Shown in pieces: positions 1 through 6,804 of a stretch of 8,521 nt of DNA; the first letter of the stretch is position 1; each line of letters begins with the position of its first letter. A program made the translations under genes and the position numbers. The stretch lies in the NCBI GenBank assembly GCA_937897665.1, contig CALCPB010000385.1, positions 1 to 8,521 on the forward strand, given 5' to 3'. The notes under the pieces were generated by a model that was not told where the DNA came from, searched no databases, and worked only from the letters and a program-made list of their open reading frames with translations. Origin of the DNA: an uncultured Halomicronema sp. Lineage in GTDB: Bacteria > Cyanobacteriota > Cyanobacteriia > Phormidesmidales > Phormidesmidaceae.

Positions 1-28
1 GCCGCTGATACGGCTCAGCCATTCATTC

Positions 29-36
29 AGGAGGGG
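29..36 (+). promoter_or_regulatory. Shine-Dalgarno site deciding a TTG start
   Basis: AGGAGGGG lies 7 bases upstream of the TTG at 44. It is the strongest purine-rich ribosome binding site in the window and is correctly spaced. No ATG or GTG near the front of the reading frame competes with it, so it supports TTG as the start of the aldo/keto reductase. Confidence 0.65.
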
Positions 37-43
37 TCAGGCA

Positions 44-1147
44 TTGGATTATTACACGCTAGGCAACACCGGATCGAAAGTCAGTCGCCTCGCCCTCGGC
101 ACCATGACCTTTGGCGATGACTGGGGTTGGGGCGCAGACGAGGCCAATGCCCGCCAGATTTTTGACACTTATTTAGAAGCTGGCGGCAACTTTATCGACA
201 CTGCCGATCTGTACACCAACGGCAACAGCGAACGGATGCTGGGCAAGTTTGTGCAGGACAGCGGTAGCCGCGATCGCGTCATTATCACCACTAAATTTAG
301 CTACAACGCGGAGCCGGGCAACCCCAACGCCGGGGGCAACGGGCGCAAAAACATTCTCCGGGCGGTGGAAGGATCGCTGCAGCGATTGGGCACTGACTAC
401 ATAGATGTCTACATGCTGCACACCTGGGATCAGATGACCTCAGCGGCAGAGGTGATGCGGACGCTGGATGATTTGGTGAGATCGGGCAAGGTGCGCTACG
501 TGGCGCTCTCTGATGCGCCTGCTTGGTACGTAGCCCAGGCCCAGACCCTGGCTCAGGAGCGTCACTGGGAACCCATCAGCACCGTCCAGCTGGAGTATTC
601 CCTGGCCGAGCGTCATCTGGAATTTGAATACACGGCGCTGGCTCAGCAGCTCGGCACCAGCATTATGGCCTGGTCGCCGCTGGCCAGCGGTCTACTCTCA
701 GGTAAATACAAACCGTCAGAGTCAGGCGGCGAAGGTTCGGGTCGATTGGCGATGCTGGCAGATAGCGGTAACCCGGCCTTCAACAAGTTCACCGAAAAGA
801 ATTGGGCGATCGTCGCGGCACTGGAACAGGTCGCCCAGGAGTTAGATCGCTCGATGGCGCAAGTCGCGCTGAACTGGGTGGCGAATCGTCCGGCGGTGGC
901 CTCGGTGATTATCGGCGCGACCAAGCTGCACCAACTGCAAGATAATCTCGGCGCTTTGGACTTTGAGATTCCCTCCGCGCTGCGGCAGCGCCTCGATCAA
1001 GTCAGCCGTCCAGCGCCCCATTTTCCTTACACATTCTTTGAGCCCAGTCTGCAGGGTATGCTCACCGGCGGCGCGACCGTGGGCGACCATCCCGCCAGCT
1101 ATTCCCAGCCCCTGCTGATCGAGGGTGAGGGAGCGGGCACGACTTGA
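44..1147 (+). CDS. Aldo/keto reductase
   Basis: This is a 367-residue cytosolic NAD(P)H-dependent oxidoreductase of the aldo/keto reductase superfamily, which reduces aldehydes or ketones to alcohols on a TIM barrel. The family tetrad is visible: Asp52 in FIDTAD, Tyr57 in DLYTNG, Lys84 in TTKF and His126 in YMLHTWD. The N-terminal strand YTLGNTGSKVSRLALGTMTFG (about residues 4-24) and the cofactor-phosphate region IIGATKLHQLQDNL (289-302) are also typical. A 30-40 residue tail follows the barrel after HFPYTFFEP (about 326-334). The arrangement resembles the bacterial Tas/YghZ/YajO-type reductases, but the substrate cannot be read from the sequence. Start is TTG with a good upstream AGGAGGGG. 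It converges on the ankyrin gene downstream, and its promoter lies mostly left of the window. Confidence 0.93.
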   Translation: MDYYTLGNTGSKVSRLALGTMTFGDDWGWGADEANARQIFDTYLEAGGNFIDTADLYTNGNSERMLGKFVQDSGSRDRVIITTKFSYNAEPGNPNAGGNGRKNILRAVEGSLQRLGTDYIDVYMLHTWDQMTSAAEVMRTLDDLVRSGKVRYVALSDAPAWYVAQAQTLAQERHWEPISTVQLEYSLAERHLEFEYTALAQQLGTSIMAWSPLASGLLSGKYKPSESGGEGSGRLAMLADSGNPAFNKFTEKNWAIVAALEQVAQELDRSMAQVALNWVANRPAVASVIIGATKLHQLQDNLGALDFEIPSALRQRLDQVSRPAPHFPYTFFEPSLQGMLTGGATVGDHPASYSQPLLIEGEGAGTT

Positions 1148-1174
1148 GCATAGTTATAGGCTGAGTACAGTGCT

Positions 1175-1209
1175 GGGTTGGGTGATTGCCTCTGAGCGAT
1201 CGCCCAACT
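1175..1209. terminator. Possible hairpin between convergent genes
   Basis: GTTGGGTGA at 1177-1185 can pair with TCGCCCAAC at 1200-1208 (nine pairs, one of them G-U) around a 14-base loop that carries part of a HIP1 octamer. It sits in the 89-base gap between two converging genes, where a shared terminator would be expected. Only a short TTT (1214-1216) follows on the + strand, so it is not a classical intrinsic terminator. A second small hairpin, AGCTCT/AGAGCT at 1226-1244, overlaps the stop codon of the ankyrin gene. Confidence 0.3.
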
Positions 1210-1236
1210 ACCCTTTCAGACCCGTAGCTCTCTGTA

Positions 1237-2043
1237 TCAGAGCTGCTCTAAATAAGCCGCAACGGTCTCATACCCTTCGTCTTGGGCGATCGAGAGTGGG
1301 GTGTCTCCCCAGGATGCAGTGACATCTGTCTCGATGCCCGCATCAACCAACTGCTGTACGAGAGTCAGGATTTCGGCTTCGTCAGTCGTGACATTGTTTT
1401 CCCGATAGTTGAGCAAGTCATGCAACGCATTGGTGCCAAACTCATCGACAACGTTAACGTCGATGCCCTGGGTTAAGAGGAAATCTGTGGAAGAGGCGGG
1501 AAAATACATTACGGCATAGTTCAGCAGGGTGTTGTCGCCTTCCCCCCGGCGATGATTAATATCAGCGCCTTGTTCCAGCATCATTTCGGACACAGCGTAG
1601 TCCTCAGATTCGACTGCCCAGTAGAGCACATAGTTCAAGGTCTCTTCAGAATAATCGCGCTTTTGTAGCAGGCTTTGGGCCTTGGCCGAGTCGCCCCCTT
1701 GCACCGCCATCTCTAGCATCAGATTGGGCATGGCGAGCGAGACGCCGCCGACGGTCAAAGCGGTGATCAGGGCTAGACCACCCAGTAGTGGCCAGCGATA
1801 CCGCCGCATGACTCTTAAGACTTGCCGAAAATTACCCAGAACGTAAAACACCGCCCCCAGCAAGAGGGTAAAAATAGTCAAGATGACGATGGTGCTAAAG
1901 TCTGATGGCAACGCGTCGGTAGAGGCTCCGGATGCCTTCAGACCCAGATTTAAGTCAAAGAGCGCGTTGAGGCTACCGCCCACAAAGACCAACCCAGCCA
2001 TATACCAGGTGATGACTGAGAGCAATTGAAAGAAGGCTTGCAT
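1237..2043 (-). CDS. Membrane-anchored ankyrin-repeat protein
   Basis: This is a 268-residue protein with a membrane N-terminal part and an ankyrin-like C-terminal part. Three hydrophobic segments are visible at about 7-28, 50-70 and 85-105, with a basic stretch RVMRRYRW (77-84) between the second and third that should lie on the cytoplasmic side. From about 110 onward the sequence forms degenerate ankyrin repeats. The clearest elements are MLEQGADINHRRGEGDNTLLNYA (155-177), LTQGIDVNVVDEFGTNALHDLL (190-211) and VDAGIETDVTASWGDTPLSIA (233-253). Ankyrin repeats bind other proteins and no enzyme motif is present, so a scaffold or inhibitor role at the membrane is inference. Under the positive-inside rule with three spans, the repeat side is uncertain. 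The start is ATG with no clear Shine-Dalgarno. The gene is divergent from the 4Fe-4S protein. Confidence 0.86.
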   Translation of the reverse strand: MQAFFQLLSVITWYMAGLVFVGGSLNALFDLNLGLKASGASTDALPSDFSTIVILTIFTLLLGAVFYVLGNFRQVLRVMRRYRWPLLGGLALITALTVGGVSLAMPNLMLEMAVQGGDSAKAQSLLQKRDYSEETLNYVLYWAVESEDYAVSEMMLEQGADINHRRGEGDNTLLNYAVMYFPASSTDFLLTQGIDVNVVDEFGTNALHDLLNYRENNVTTDEAEILTLVQQLVDAGIETDVTASWGDTPLSIAQDEGYETVAAYLEQL

Positions 2044-2359
2044 GAGTTGAGAAATGTTGTACGTCAGGAGTTAGCCCTAATCTGCCCCACAGCATCACCT
2101 AATTCACCGACGATCGCTGGATATTAGGTCGGATTTAGTCGGCCAAGTATGACGGGGAAACCTTTCCCATACCAGCAATTCACCCGATTTATGGGTGGTT
2201 GCTCTGGGCGATCGCCGCTAGCATGGGAAGCGCTATCGTCCTGTTCAACTCTCACATCCACTGCGATTGATGGAGCGTCGTCAGTCCTCATGGTTCGCAG
2301 GTTTATAGAGGACGATTCGCTGGCCTTAATGGCCTGATTCTTCATTGCCTATCGCCCTT
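2044..2359. other. Divergent intergenic spacer
   Basis: The spacer separates the divergently read ankyrin and 4Fe-4S genes and should hold both promoters. I cannot assign a firm -35/-10 pair; TTTATAGAGG around 2300-2310 is the most -10-like stretch for the + strand. Small structures are present: GGGAAA/TTTCCC at 2155-2168, CACCC/GGGTG at 2181-2197 (an alternative pairing is CCCAT 2166-2170 with ATGGG 2191-2195), and a tandem 10-mer ATTAGGTCGG/ATTTAGTCGG at 2123-2142. One HIP1 octamer sits at 2208-2215. No convincing coding potential on either strand. Confidence 0.5.
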
Positions 2360-5158
2360 ATGTTCACAGCCATACCAGAACGTCAGATGCATTGGGTTCG
2401 CTGGGTGTTGACCCTGGGCTGGGGGGTGATTATTGCATCCCTGGTTTACGACCCGTGGACGGTGGCCCTAACCACCCCCGACCATCCCTGGAGTCCCCTA
2501 CGGGTGTCGGTAGACTGCATTCCGGTGCAGGGGCAATGTGTGGTGGCAGCACCCTATTCTCTAGGCACCACGATCTTTTGGGGCCTGGTGGTGCCATCGG
2601 CCATTTTTATGTTGCTGATCTTTGGCCACGACCTCTGGCGGCGGATTTGTCCGCTCTCGTTCCTCTCGCAAATTCCGCGTGCCTTGGGGAAGCAGCGGCA
2701 TTTTAGGCGCGAAAACAAAAAGACGGGCAAGGTGCGATTTGAGCTGGCGAAAGTCAAGTCGGATTCCTGGCTCGGGCGCAATTATCTGTACTGTCAATTT
2801 GCCTATCTGTTTGTGGGGCTGTGCGGTCGCCTGCTTTTCTACAATGCCGATCGCTGGGTGCTAGCCGGTTGGCTGCTGTTTACGATTGCGGAGGCCATTG
2901 CCGTCGGCTACTGTTACGGGGGGAAGTCCTGGTGCCAGTACTTTTGCCCGATGGCCCCAGTGCAAACGGTATTTAGCGAACCGAGGGGGCTGCTGGGCAG
3001 TCAGGCACACCTGAGCGATCGCCGCATTACCCAGTCAATGTGTCGCACGGTGACGCCCGAAGGGCAGGAAAAAAGTGCCTGTGTGGCTTGCCAGAGCCCC
3101 TGCATTGATATTGATTCTGAACGTACCTATTGGGATGGCCTGAACGCGCCTCAGGAATCCTTGATGCGCTACGGCTATGTGGGGCTGATGGTGGGCTACT
3201 TTGTCTACTACTACCTCTATGCCGGCAGTTGGGACTACTACTTTTCGGGCGTGTGGAACCGCGAACCCAACCAGTTGGCCGCGCTCATGAGTCCGGGGCT
3301 GTATCTGTTCGGCCAGCCGATTGGCATTCCTAAACTTGTGGCAGTACCTCTGGTGTTGGGCGCGTTTACCCTGGCGGGTATCGGCCTGGGCCGTAGCCTC
3401 ACCGCCTACGCAAAAGCTTACTGGCAACGGCATCATCGGACGGGCCAGACTGATATCGTGCAGCATCGGGGCTTTGCCCTGGCGACGTTTGTCGCGTTCA
3501 ACGTTTTTTTCTTTTTTGCGGGGCGACCGCTACTGCGCTTGACGCCCCTGTGGCTGCAGTTTTTGTTTGACGGCATCATTCTGTTTGCCAGCACCCTGTG
3601 GCTAGTGCAGAGCTGGGGGCGCAATCCGGCTTTGTACGCACGCGAAAATCTGGCCAGTCGATTGCGCAAGCAACTGGAAAAACTGCAGCTCGACACCGCG
3701 CGATTCCTCGAAGGGCGTCGCCTGGAAGACCTCAATGCTGATGAGGTGTATGTGTTAGCCAAAGTGCTGCCAGACCTGACTCAAGAAAAGCGGCACGAGG
3801 TTTATAAAGGGGTGGTGCGCGAAGCTCTGGCGGAAGGCTATGTTAATTCCGTCAACAGCTTGGATGTGCTGCAACAAATGCGGCGAGAGCTTGACCTGTC
3901 TGACAATGAGCACCAGCAGGTGCTAGAAGAACTCGGCATTGAAGATCCAGAGCTGTTGAACCCCGATCGCCAGCGCTCATTAGAGAATCAGATTCGCCTG
4001 AGTGGTTACCAGGACTCATTAGAAAGGCTGCTGCGCCTGCAGCGGACTCAGCCAGACTTAACGCCCGTTGACTTCGCTGCCGAAGATGCCGCCATGCTGC
4101 GGTCTCTCCGCGACGAATATGCCGTCACCCCCCAGGAAGAAGCGTGGGTGCTGCGCGATCTGGCGGTCGAAGGTTTGCCCAAAGCTCAGGAATTGCTGGC
4201 CCGGTTAACACAATGGCGAGAGTGTGCCCACGCGCTGACCCTGCCGTTGTTGGCGGCACAGGAGCCGGTGGTAGCCGTGGTGCAGGATGCGGTGGCGCGC
4301 AAGCAGGAACTCATTGTGCGATCGCTGCTGGAAATGCTCCCAACCCTGCCTTCTGAACCTGAAACCACCGCCGTTGTCCAGACGTTGCAACAGCTCGCGC
4401 CGCCCGCCTTGGAGACTTTGCTGGGGCAAGCGAGCTGGCGTGACCCCCTCCCTGCAGACCTGCTCAACCGCCTGTCTCAACCCGTGGCTCCGCAACTCCC
4501 CCCGCCGTCAGAGCAGGCCGCCATTGACCACTTAGAAAACCTGCTGCACCATTACAGTCCTTTGGTCGCCGCCGCTAGCCTGTATCTGCTCGCTCATTTG
4601 GCACGCGATCGCGCGACGTTGCAGGCCCAAAAGCTGCTGCCGACCGACCCGCCTGCCCTAGTGCAAGAGACGAGCAACGATTTGCTCGCCGCTCCTCATC
4701 CTCCAGTGCTGGCCACCTTCCCGACGTTAGAAAAGCTGGTGTACTTATTCAACAGCGATTTCTTTCATCGCTTAGACCCGCAGACGTTGCTGGCGCTAGC
4801 TCACCAGGGCGAAGTCCGCACCTTTACCGCCGGTGAGGCGATTACGGAAGCGGGCGATACCTGCCGGGAACTGCTGCTGCTCATCGCGGGGCAAGCCCAC
4901 ATTCACTATCAGCGACCGGAGGGCGTGCAGATTACACAGTTGCATCCTGGTCAAACCTTAGATGAGCTAGAGGTGCTGGCCCATCGCGATCTCGATAACA
5001 CCATCCTGGCTGACAGTGACGGCACCCGCATTTTGGCGATTCCCGTGGATGCGTTCGATGCCCTGTTGGATCAAGATGCTGATTTCGCTCGCCGCGTGTT
5101 GGGGCTAGAAAGCCAGCGTTTACAGCAGTTGATGACGGTGGCCCGAAGCGAAGGATAA
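2360..5158 (+). CDS. Polytopic 4Fe-4S membrane protein with C-terminal cNMP-binding-like domain
   Basis: Residues here are counted from the TTG at 2345; subtract 5 for the ATG at 2360. About eight membrane spans are visible (near 18-38, 74-95, 146-164, 170-188, 274-294, 329-351, 373-397, 401-421). The very basic loop 98-147 places the first cysteine motif in the cytoplasm. RRICPLSFLSQ (C102) and KSWCQYFCPMAPVQ (C197, C201) resemble the CxxxCP motifs of the NapH/NosR/CcoG membrane ferredoxins, and C233, C246, C249, C253 could hold a second cluster. Residues 430-780 are helical and soluble, with a repeated unit at about 506-531 and 582-607. Residues 800-930 look like a CAP/cNMP-binding beta-roll. 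I recall close cyanobacterial relatives with the same cysteines but no known function; electron transfer or redox sensing is inference. TTG 2345, ATG 2360 and ATG 2387 are all possible starts, and none has a good ribosome binding site. Confidence 0.92.
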   Translation: MFTAIPERQMHWVRWVLTLGWGVIIASLVYDPWTVALTTPDHPWSPLRVSVDCIPVQGQCVVAAPYSLGTTIFWGLVVPSAIFMLLIFGHDLWRRICPLSFLSQIPRALGKQRHFRRENKKTGKVRFELAKVKSDSWLGRNYLYCQFAYLFVGLCGRLLFYNADRWVLAGWLLFTIAEAIAVGYCYGGKSWCQYFCPMAPVQTVFSEPRGLLGSQAHLSDRRITQSMCRTVTPEGQEKSACVACQSPCIDIDSERTYWDGLNAPQESLMRYGYVGLMVGYFVYYYLYAGSWDYYFSGVWNREPNQLAALMSPGLYLFGQPIGIPKLVAVPLVLGAFTLAGIGLGRSLTAYAKAYWQRHHRTGQTDIVQHRGFALATFVAFNVFFFFAGRPLLRLTPLWLQFLFDGIILFASTLWLVQSWGRNPALYARENLASRLRKQLEKLQLDTARFLEGRRLEDLNADEVYVLAKVLPDLTQEKRHEVYKGVVREALAEGYVNSVNSLDVLQQMRRELDLSDNEHQQVLEELGIEDPELLNPDRQRSLENQIRLSGYQDSLERLLRLQRTQPDLTPVDFAAEDAAMLRSLRDEYAVTPQEEAWVLRDLAVEGLPKAQELLARLTQWRECAHALTLPLLAAQEPVVAVVQDAVARKQELIVRSLLEMLPTLPSEPETTAVVQTLQQLAPPALETLLGQASWRDPLPADLLNRLSQPVAPQLPPPSEQAAIDHLENLLHHYSPLVAAASLYLLAHLARDRATLQAQKLLPTDPPALVQETSNDLLAAPHPPVLATFPTLEKLVYLFNSDFFHRLDPQTLLALAHQGEVRTFTAGEAITEAGDTCRELLLLIAGQAHIHYQRPEGVQITQLHPGQTLDELEVLAHRDLDNTILADSDGTRILAIPVDAFDALLDQDADFARRVLGLESQRLQQLMTVARSEG

Positions 5159-5280
5159 CCCGGTCTGATACGGCAGCGAAAATGCGGCTCCTCCATTGCC
5201 GATAATGTCCCACCAATCGCGATCGTTTTTGCTAGAACTGACCCATGGCTCCCTACCTCCTCCCGCTGGGCAAGTGGTAT

Positions 5281-5323
5281 CCGGTTTCCCCAGCTCGCAG
5301 GGGGGCTAGGGGCTCAAAACCGG
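5281..5323 (+). promoter_or_regulatory. Composite stem-loop upstream of the LanC-like gene
   Basis: CCGGTTT (5281-5287) pairs with AAACCGG (5317-5323). Directly inside it CCCC (5288-5291) pairs with GGGG (5309-5312), and AGC (5292-5294) with GCT (5305-5307). That gives about 14 pairs with two small 3' bulges and a 10-base loop. No T-tract follows, so it is not an ordinary terminator for the gene before it. Its place 43 bases upstream of the chosen start fits a 5' leader structure or an intergenic repeat; which one is undecided. Confidence 0.35.
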
Positions 5324-5366
5324 CGACAACTGCGTAGGTTCTGTGTGGTTTATCCAGGTAAAAAGG

Positions 5367-6575
5367 ATGATAAAGACGGCGCTGTTTGACCCCACCAGAC
5401 ACTATCCACTGTCGCCCCTCGGCTGGAATCCGACCGTTGCTCAGGCCGCTGTCACCGCGATCGCCCAAACCACGATCACACAACTGCAGACGACGCCATT
5501 GCTCTCGGGGCACCCGATGGATGATCGAGCATTTGGCAGCGACCTGTATTTTGGCAAGGCGGGTGTGCTGTGGGCCATCCACTATCTGCAGACGGTGGGC
5601 GCGATCGACTCGACCTTTGATGTCGCCACGCAGCTCGACGCTACCCTGGCGCAAAATCACGAGGACTATGCCCAGTCCAGTCCCTATCCAGAGCAATCTT
5701 CGTATCTCTTTGGCGAGCTGCCGCTACTGCTGCTGCAATACAAGCTCGCCCCCTCAGAAGATAAGGCAACGCAGATTCTGCAGGCCATTCACAAAAACGA
5801 TACCCAACCGATTCGAGAGCTGATGTGGGGCATTGCCGGTTCCATGCTGGCCGCCTGGTTTATGTATGAGTGGACGCAGGAATCACGCTGGCGAGACGTC
5901 TTCACCTTGCAAGCCGACTCACTGCTGCAGGCATGGCAACCGGTGAATGAAGCCGGCCACCTCTGGACAATCGATTTGTATGGTAAACAACAGCAGTGGT
6001 TGGGGCCGGTACACGGCTTTGCCAGCAACTTAACCCCTTTGCTAGCAGGGCAAGTCTTACTGACTGATGAGCAATATCAAGAGATTGCCGCCCGAGCTAT
6101 GCTGACGCTGATTCAGACTGCTGTCACCGATGATGACGGGGCCAACTGGCCCGCCGTTTACAAAGCTGCCGCTTTTAAGCAGATTCCCAAACTGGTGCAG
6201 TATTGTCACGGTGCACCGGGGATGGTGACAGCTTTGGCCGCGTTGCCCCAGGGCCATGAGCAATTTGATCGCATCTTGTTGAAAGGCGGAGAATTGACTT
6301 GGCGAGCCGGGCCGCTCAAAAAGGGCTCCAATCTCTGTCATGGCACTGGCGGCAATGGCTATGCGTTTCTCAAGCTGTTTATCCGCACTGGGGATGAACT
6401 GTGGCTCGATCGCGCCCGCGCCTTTGCCATGCATTCCGTTGAACAGTATCGCTTTGCTCAACAACGCTATGGGCAATTGCGTTACCCCCTCTGGACGGGG
6501 GATTTGGGCCTGGCCATTTATCTGTGGGATTGCCTGCAAGCACAGGCCAAATTTCCGACGATCGATGTGTTCTAG
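5367..6575 (+). CDS. LanC-like (lanthionine synthetase C-like) protein
   Basis: This is a stand-alone LanC-like alpha/alpha-toroid protein of about 402 residues. Counting from the ATG at 5367, the internal Gly-rich turns of the barrel are visible: YFGKAGVLWAI (61-71), MWGIAGSML (153-161), GPVHGFASNL (213-222), YCHGAPGMV (279-287), LCHGTGGNGY (323-332) and WTGDLGLAIYL (376-386). The zinc ligands of LanC cyclases are all present: Cys280 and the Cys324-His325 pair. His216 matches the conserved HG of the family. In lanthipeptide synthesis LanC adds Cys thiols to dehydroamino acids; LanC-like proteins outside such clusters have other or unknown roles. No precursor peptide, dehydratase or transporter is visible nearby. 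I chose ATG 5367 because AGG lies 8 bases upstream; a GTG at 5343 would add eight residues that look unlike a domain start. Confidence 0.9.
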   Translation: MIKTALFDPTRHYPLSPLGWNPTVAQAAVTAIAQTTITQLQTTPLLSGHPMDDRAFGSDLYFGKAGVLWAIHYLQTVGAIDSTFDVATQLDATLAQNHEDYAQSSPYPEQSSYLFGELPLLLLQYKLAPSEDKATQILQAIHKNDTQPIRELMWGIAGSMLAAWFMYEWTQESRWRDVFTLQADSLLQAWQPVNEAGHLWTIDLYGKQQQWLGPVHGFASNLTPLLAGQVLLTDEQYQEIAARAMLTLIQTAVTDDDGANWPAVYKAAAFKQIPKLVQYCHGAPGMVTALAALPQGHEQFDRILLKGGELTWRAGPLKKGSNLCHGTGGNGYAFLKLFIRTGDELWLDRARAFAMHSVEQYRFAQQRYGQLRYPLWTGDLGLAIYLWDCLQAQAKFPTIDVF

Positions 6576-6596
6576 CCCTGCCAGATGGCCGCCCTG

Positions 6597-6661
6597 AAGA
6601 ATCCGGTTTCTCTGAAAAACTTGCTGTAGACTGTTGGCCTGTTCCCAGCAACCGGGTTCTT
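6597..6661. repeat. Imperfect inverted repeat (AAGAA(T)CCGGTT family)
   Basis: AAGAATCCGGTT at 6597-6608 and AACCGGGTTCTT at 6650-6661 are inverted copies matching at 11 of 12 positions, 41 bases apart, beginning 21 bases after the LanC-like stop codon. A related single arm, AAGAACCGGTTT, occurs at 7331-7342. AAGAAaCCGGgTT-type words are scattered between genes in several filamentous cyanobacteria as I recall. It may be a degenerate miniature element; use as a terminator is possible, but there is no T-tract. Confidence 0.4.
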
Positions 6662-6804
6662 GGACAGGTGATTTCTTGAAATATCCTAAGCGCAACTAAC
6701 ACGACAGTAATGATGGCGCAATTTACGTCTGTGGGCTCTTGGGGTCAGCCTGTCGGCAACATCATGACTCAACAGTCCTTTCAATTACATCACTGCAGAA
6801 AATT

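Noticed and set aside
2123..2142. Tandem 10-mer ATTAGGTCGG/ATTTAGTCGG in the divergent spacer as an operator
   Set aside because: Only 8 of 10 positions match, it is not clearly placed relative to a promoter, and no regulator is visible nearby.
5215..5229. TCGCGATCG followed by TTTTT as an intrinsic terminator of the 4Fe-4S gene
   Set aside because: The palindrome is only about 8 bases without a loop and cannot form a usable RNA hairpin; the weak CGGCA/TGCCG stem upstream (5171-5201) is too far from the T-run.
5244..5336. 30-codon frame before the LanC-like gene, considered as a lanthipeptide precursor
   Set aside because: It contains no Cys and few Ser/Thr in a core-like pattern, has no ribosome binding site, and runs through the stem-loop at 5281-5323. 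It does not resemble a leader-core precursor.
5253..5696. Minus-strand frame of 147 codons overlapping the start of the LanC-like gene
   Set aside because: It is antisense to a clear LanC-like domain and has no family pattern of its own.
6057..6695. Minus-strand frame of 212 codons antisense to the LanC-like 3' half
   Set aside because: It is long only because of the GC-rich coding strand opposite; that strand carries the conserved Cys/His zinc motifs, so this frame is a shadow.
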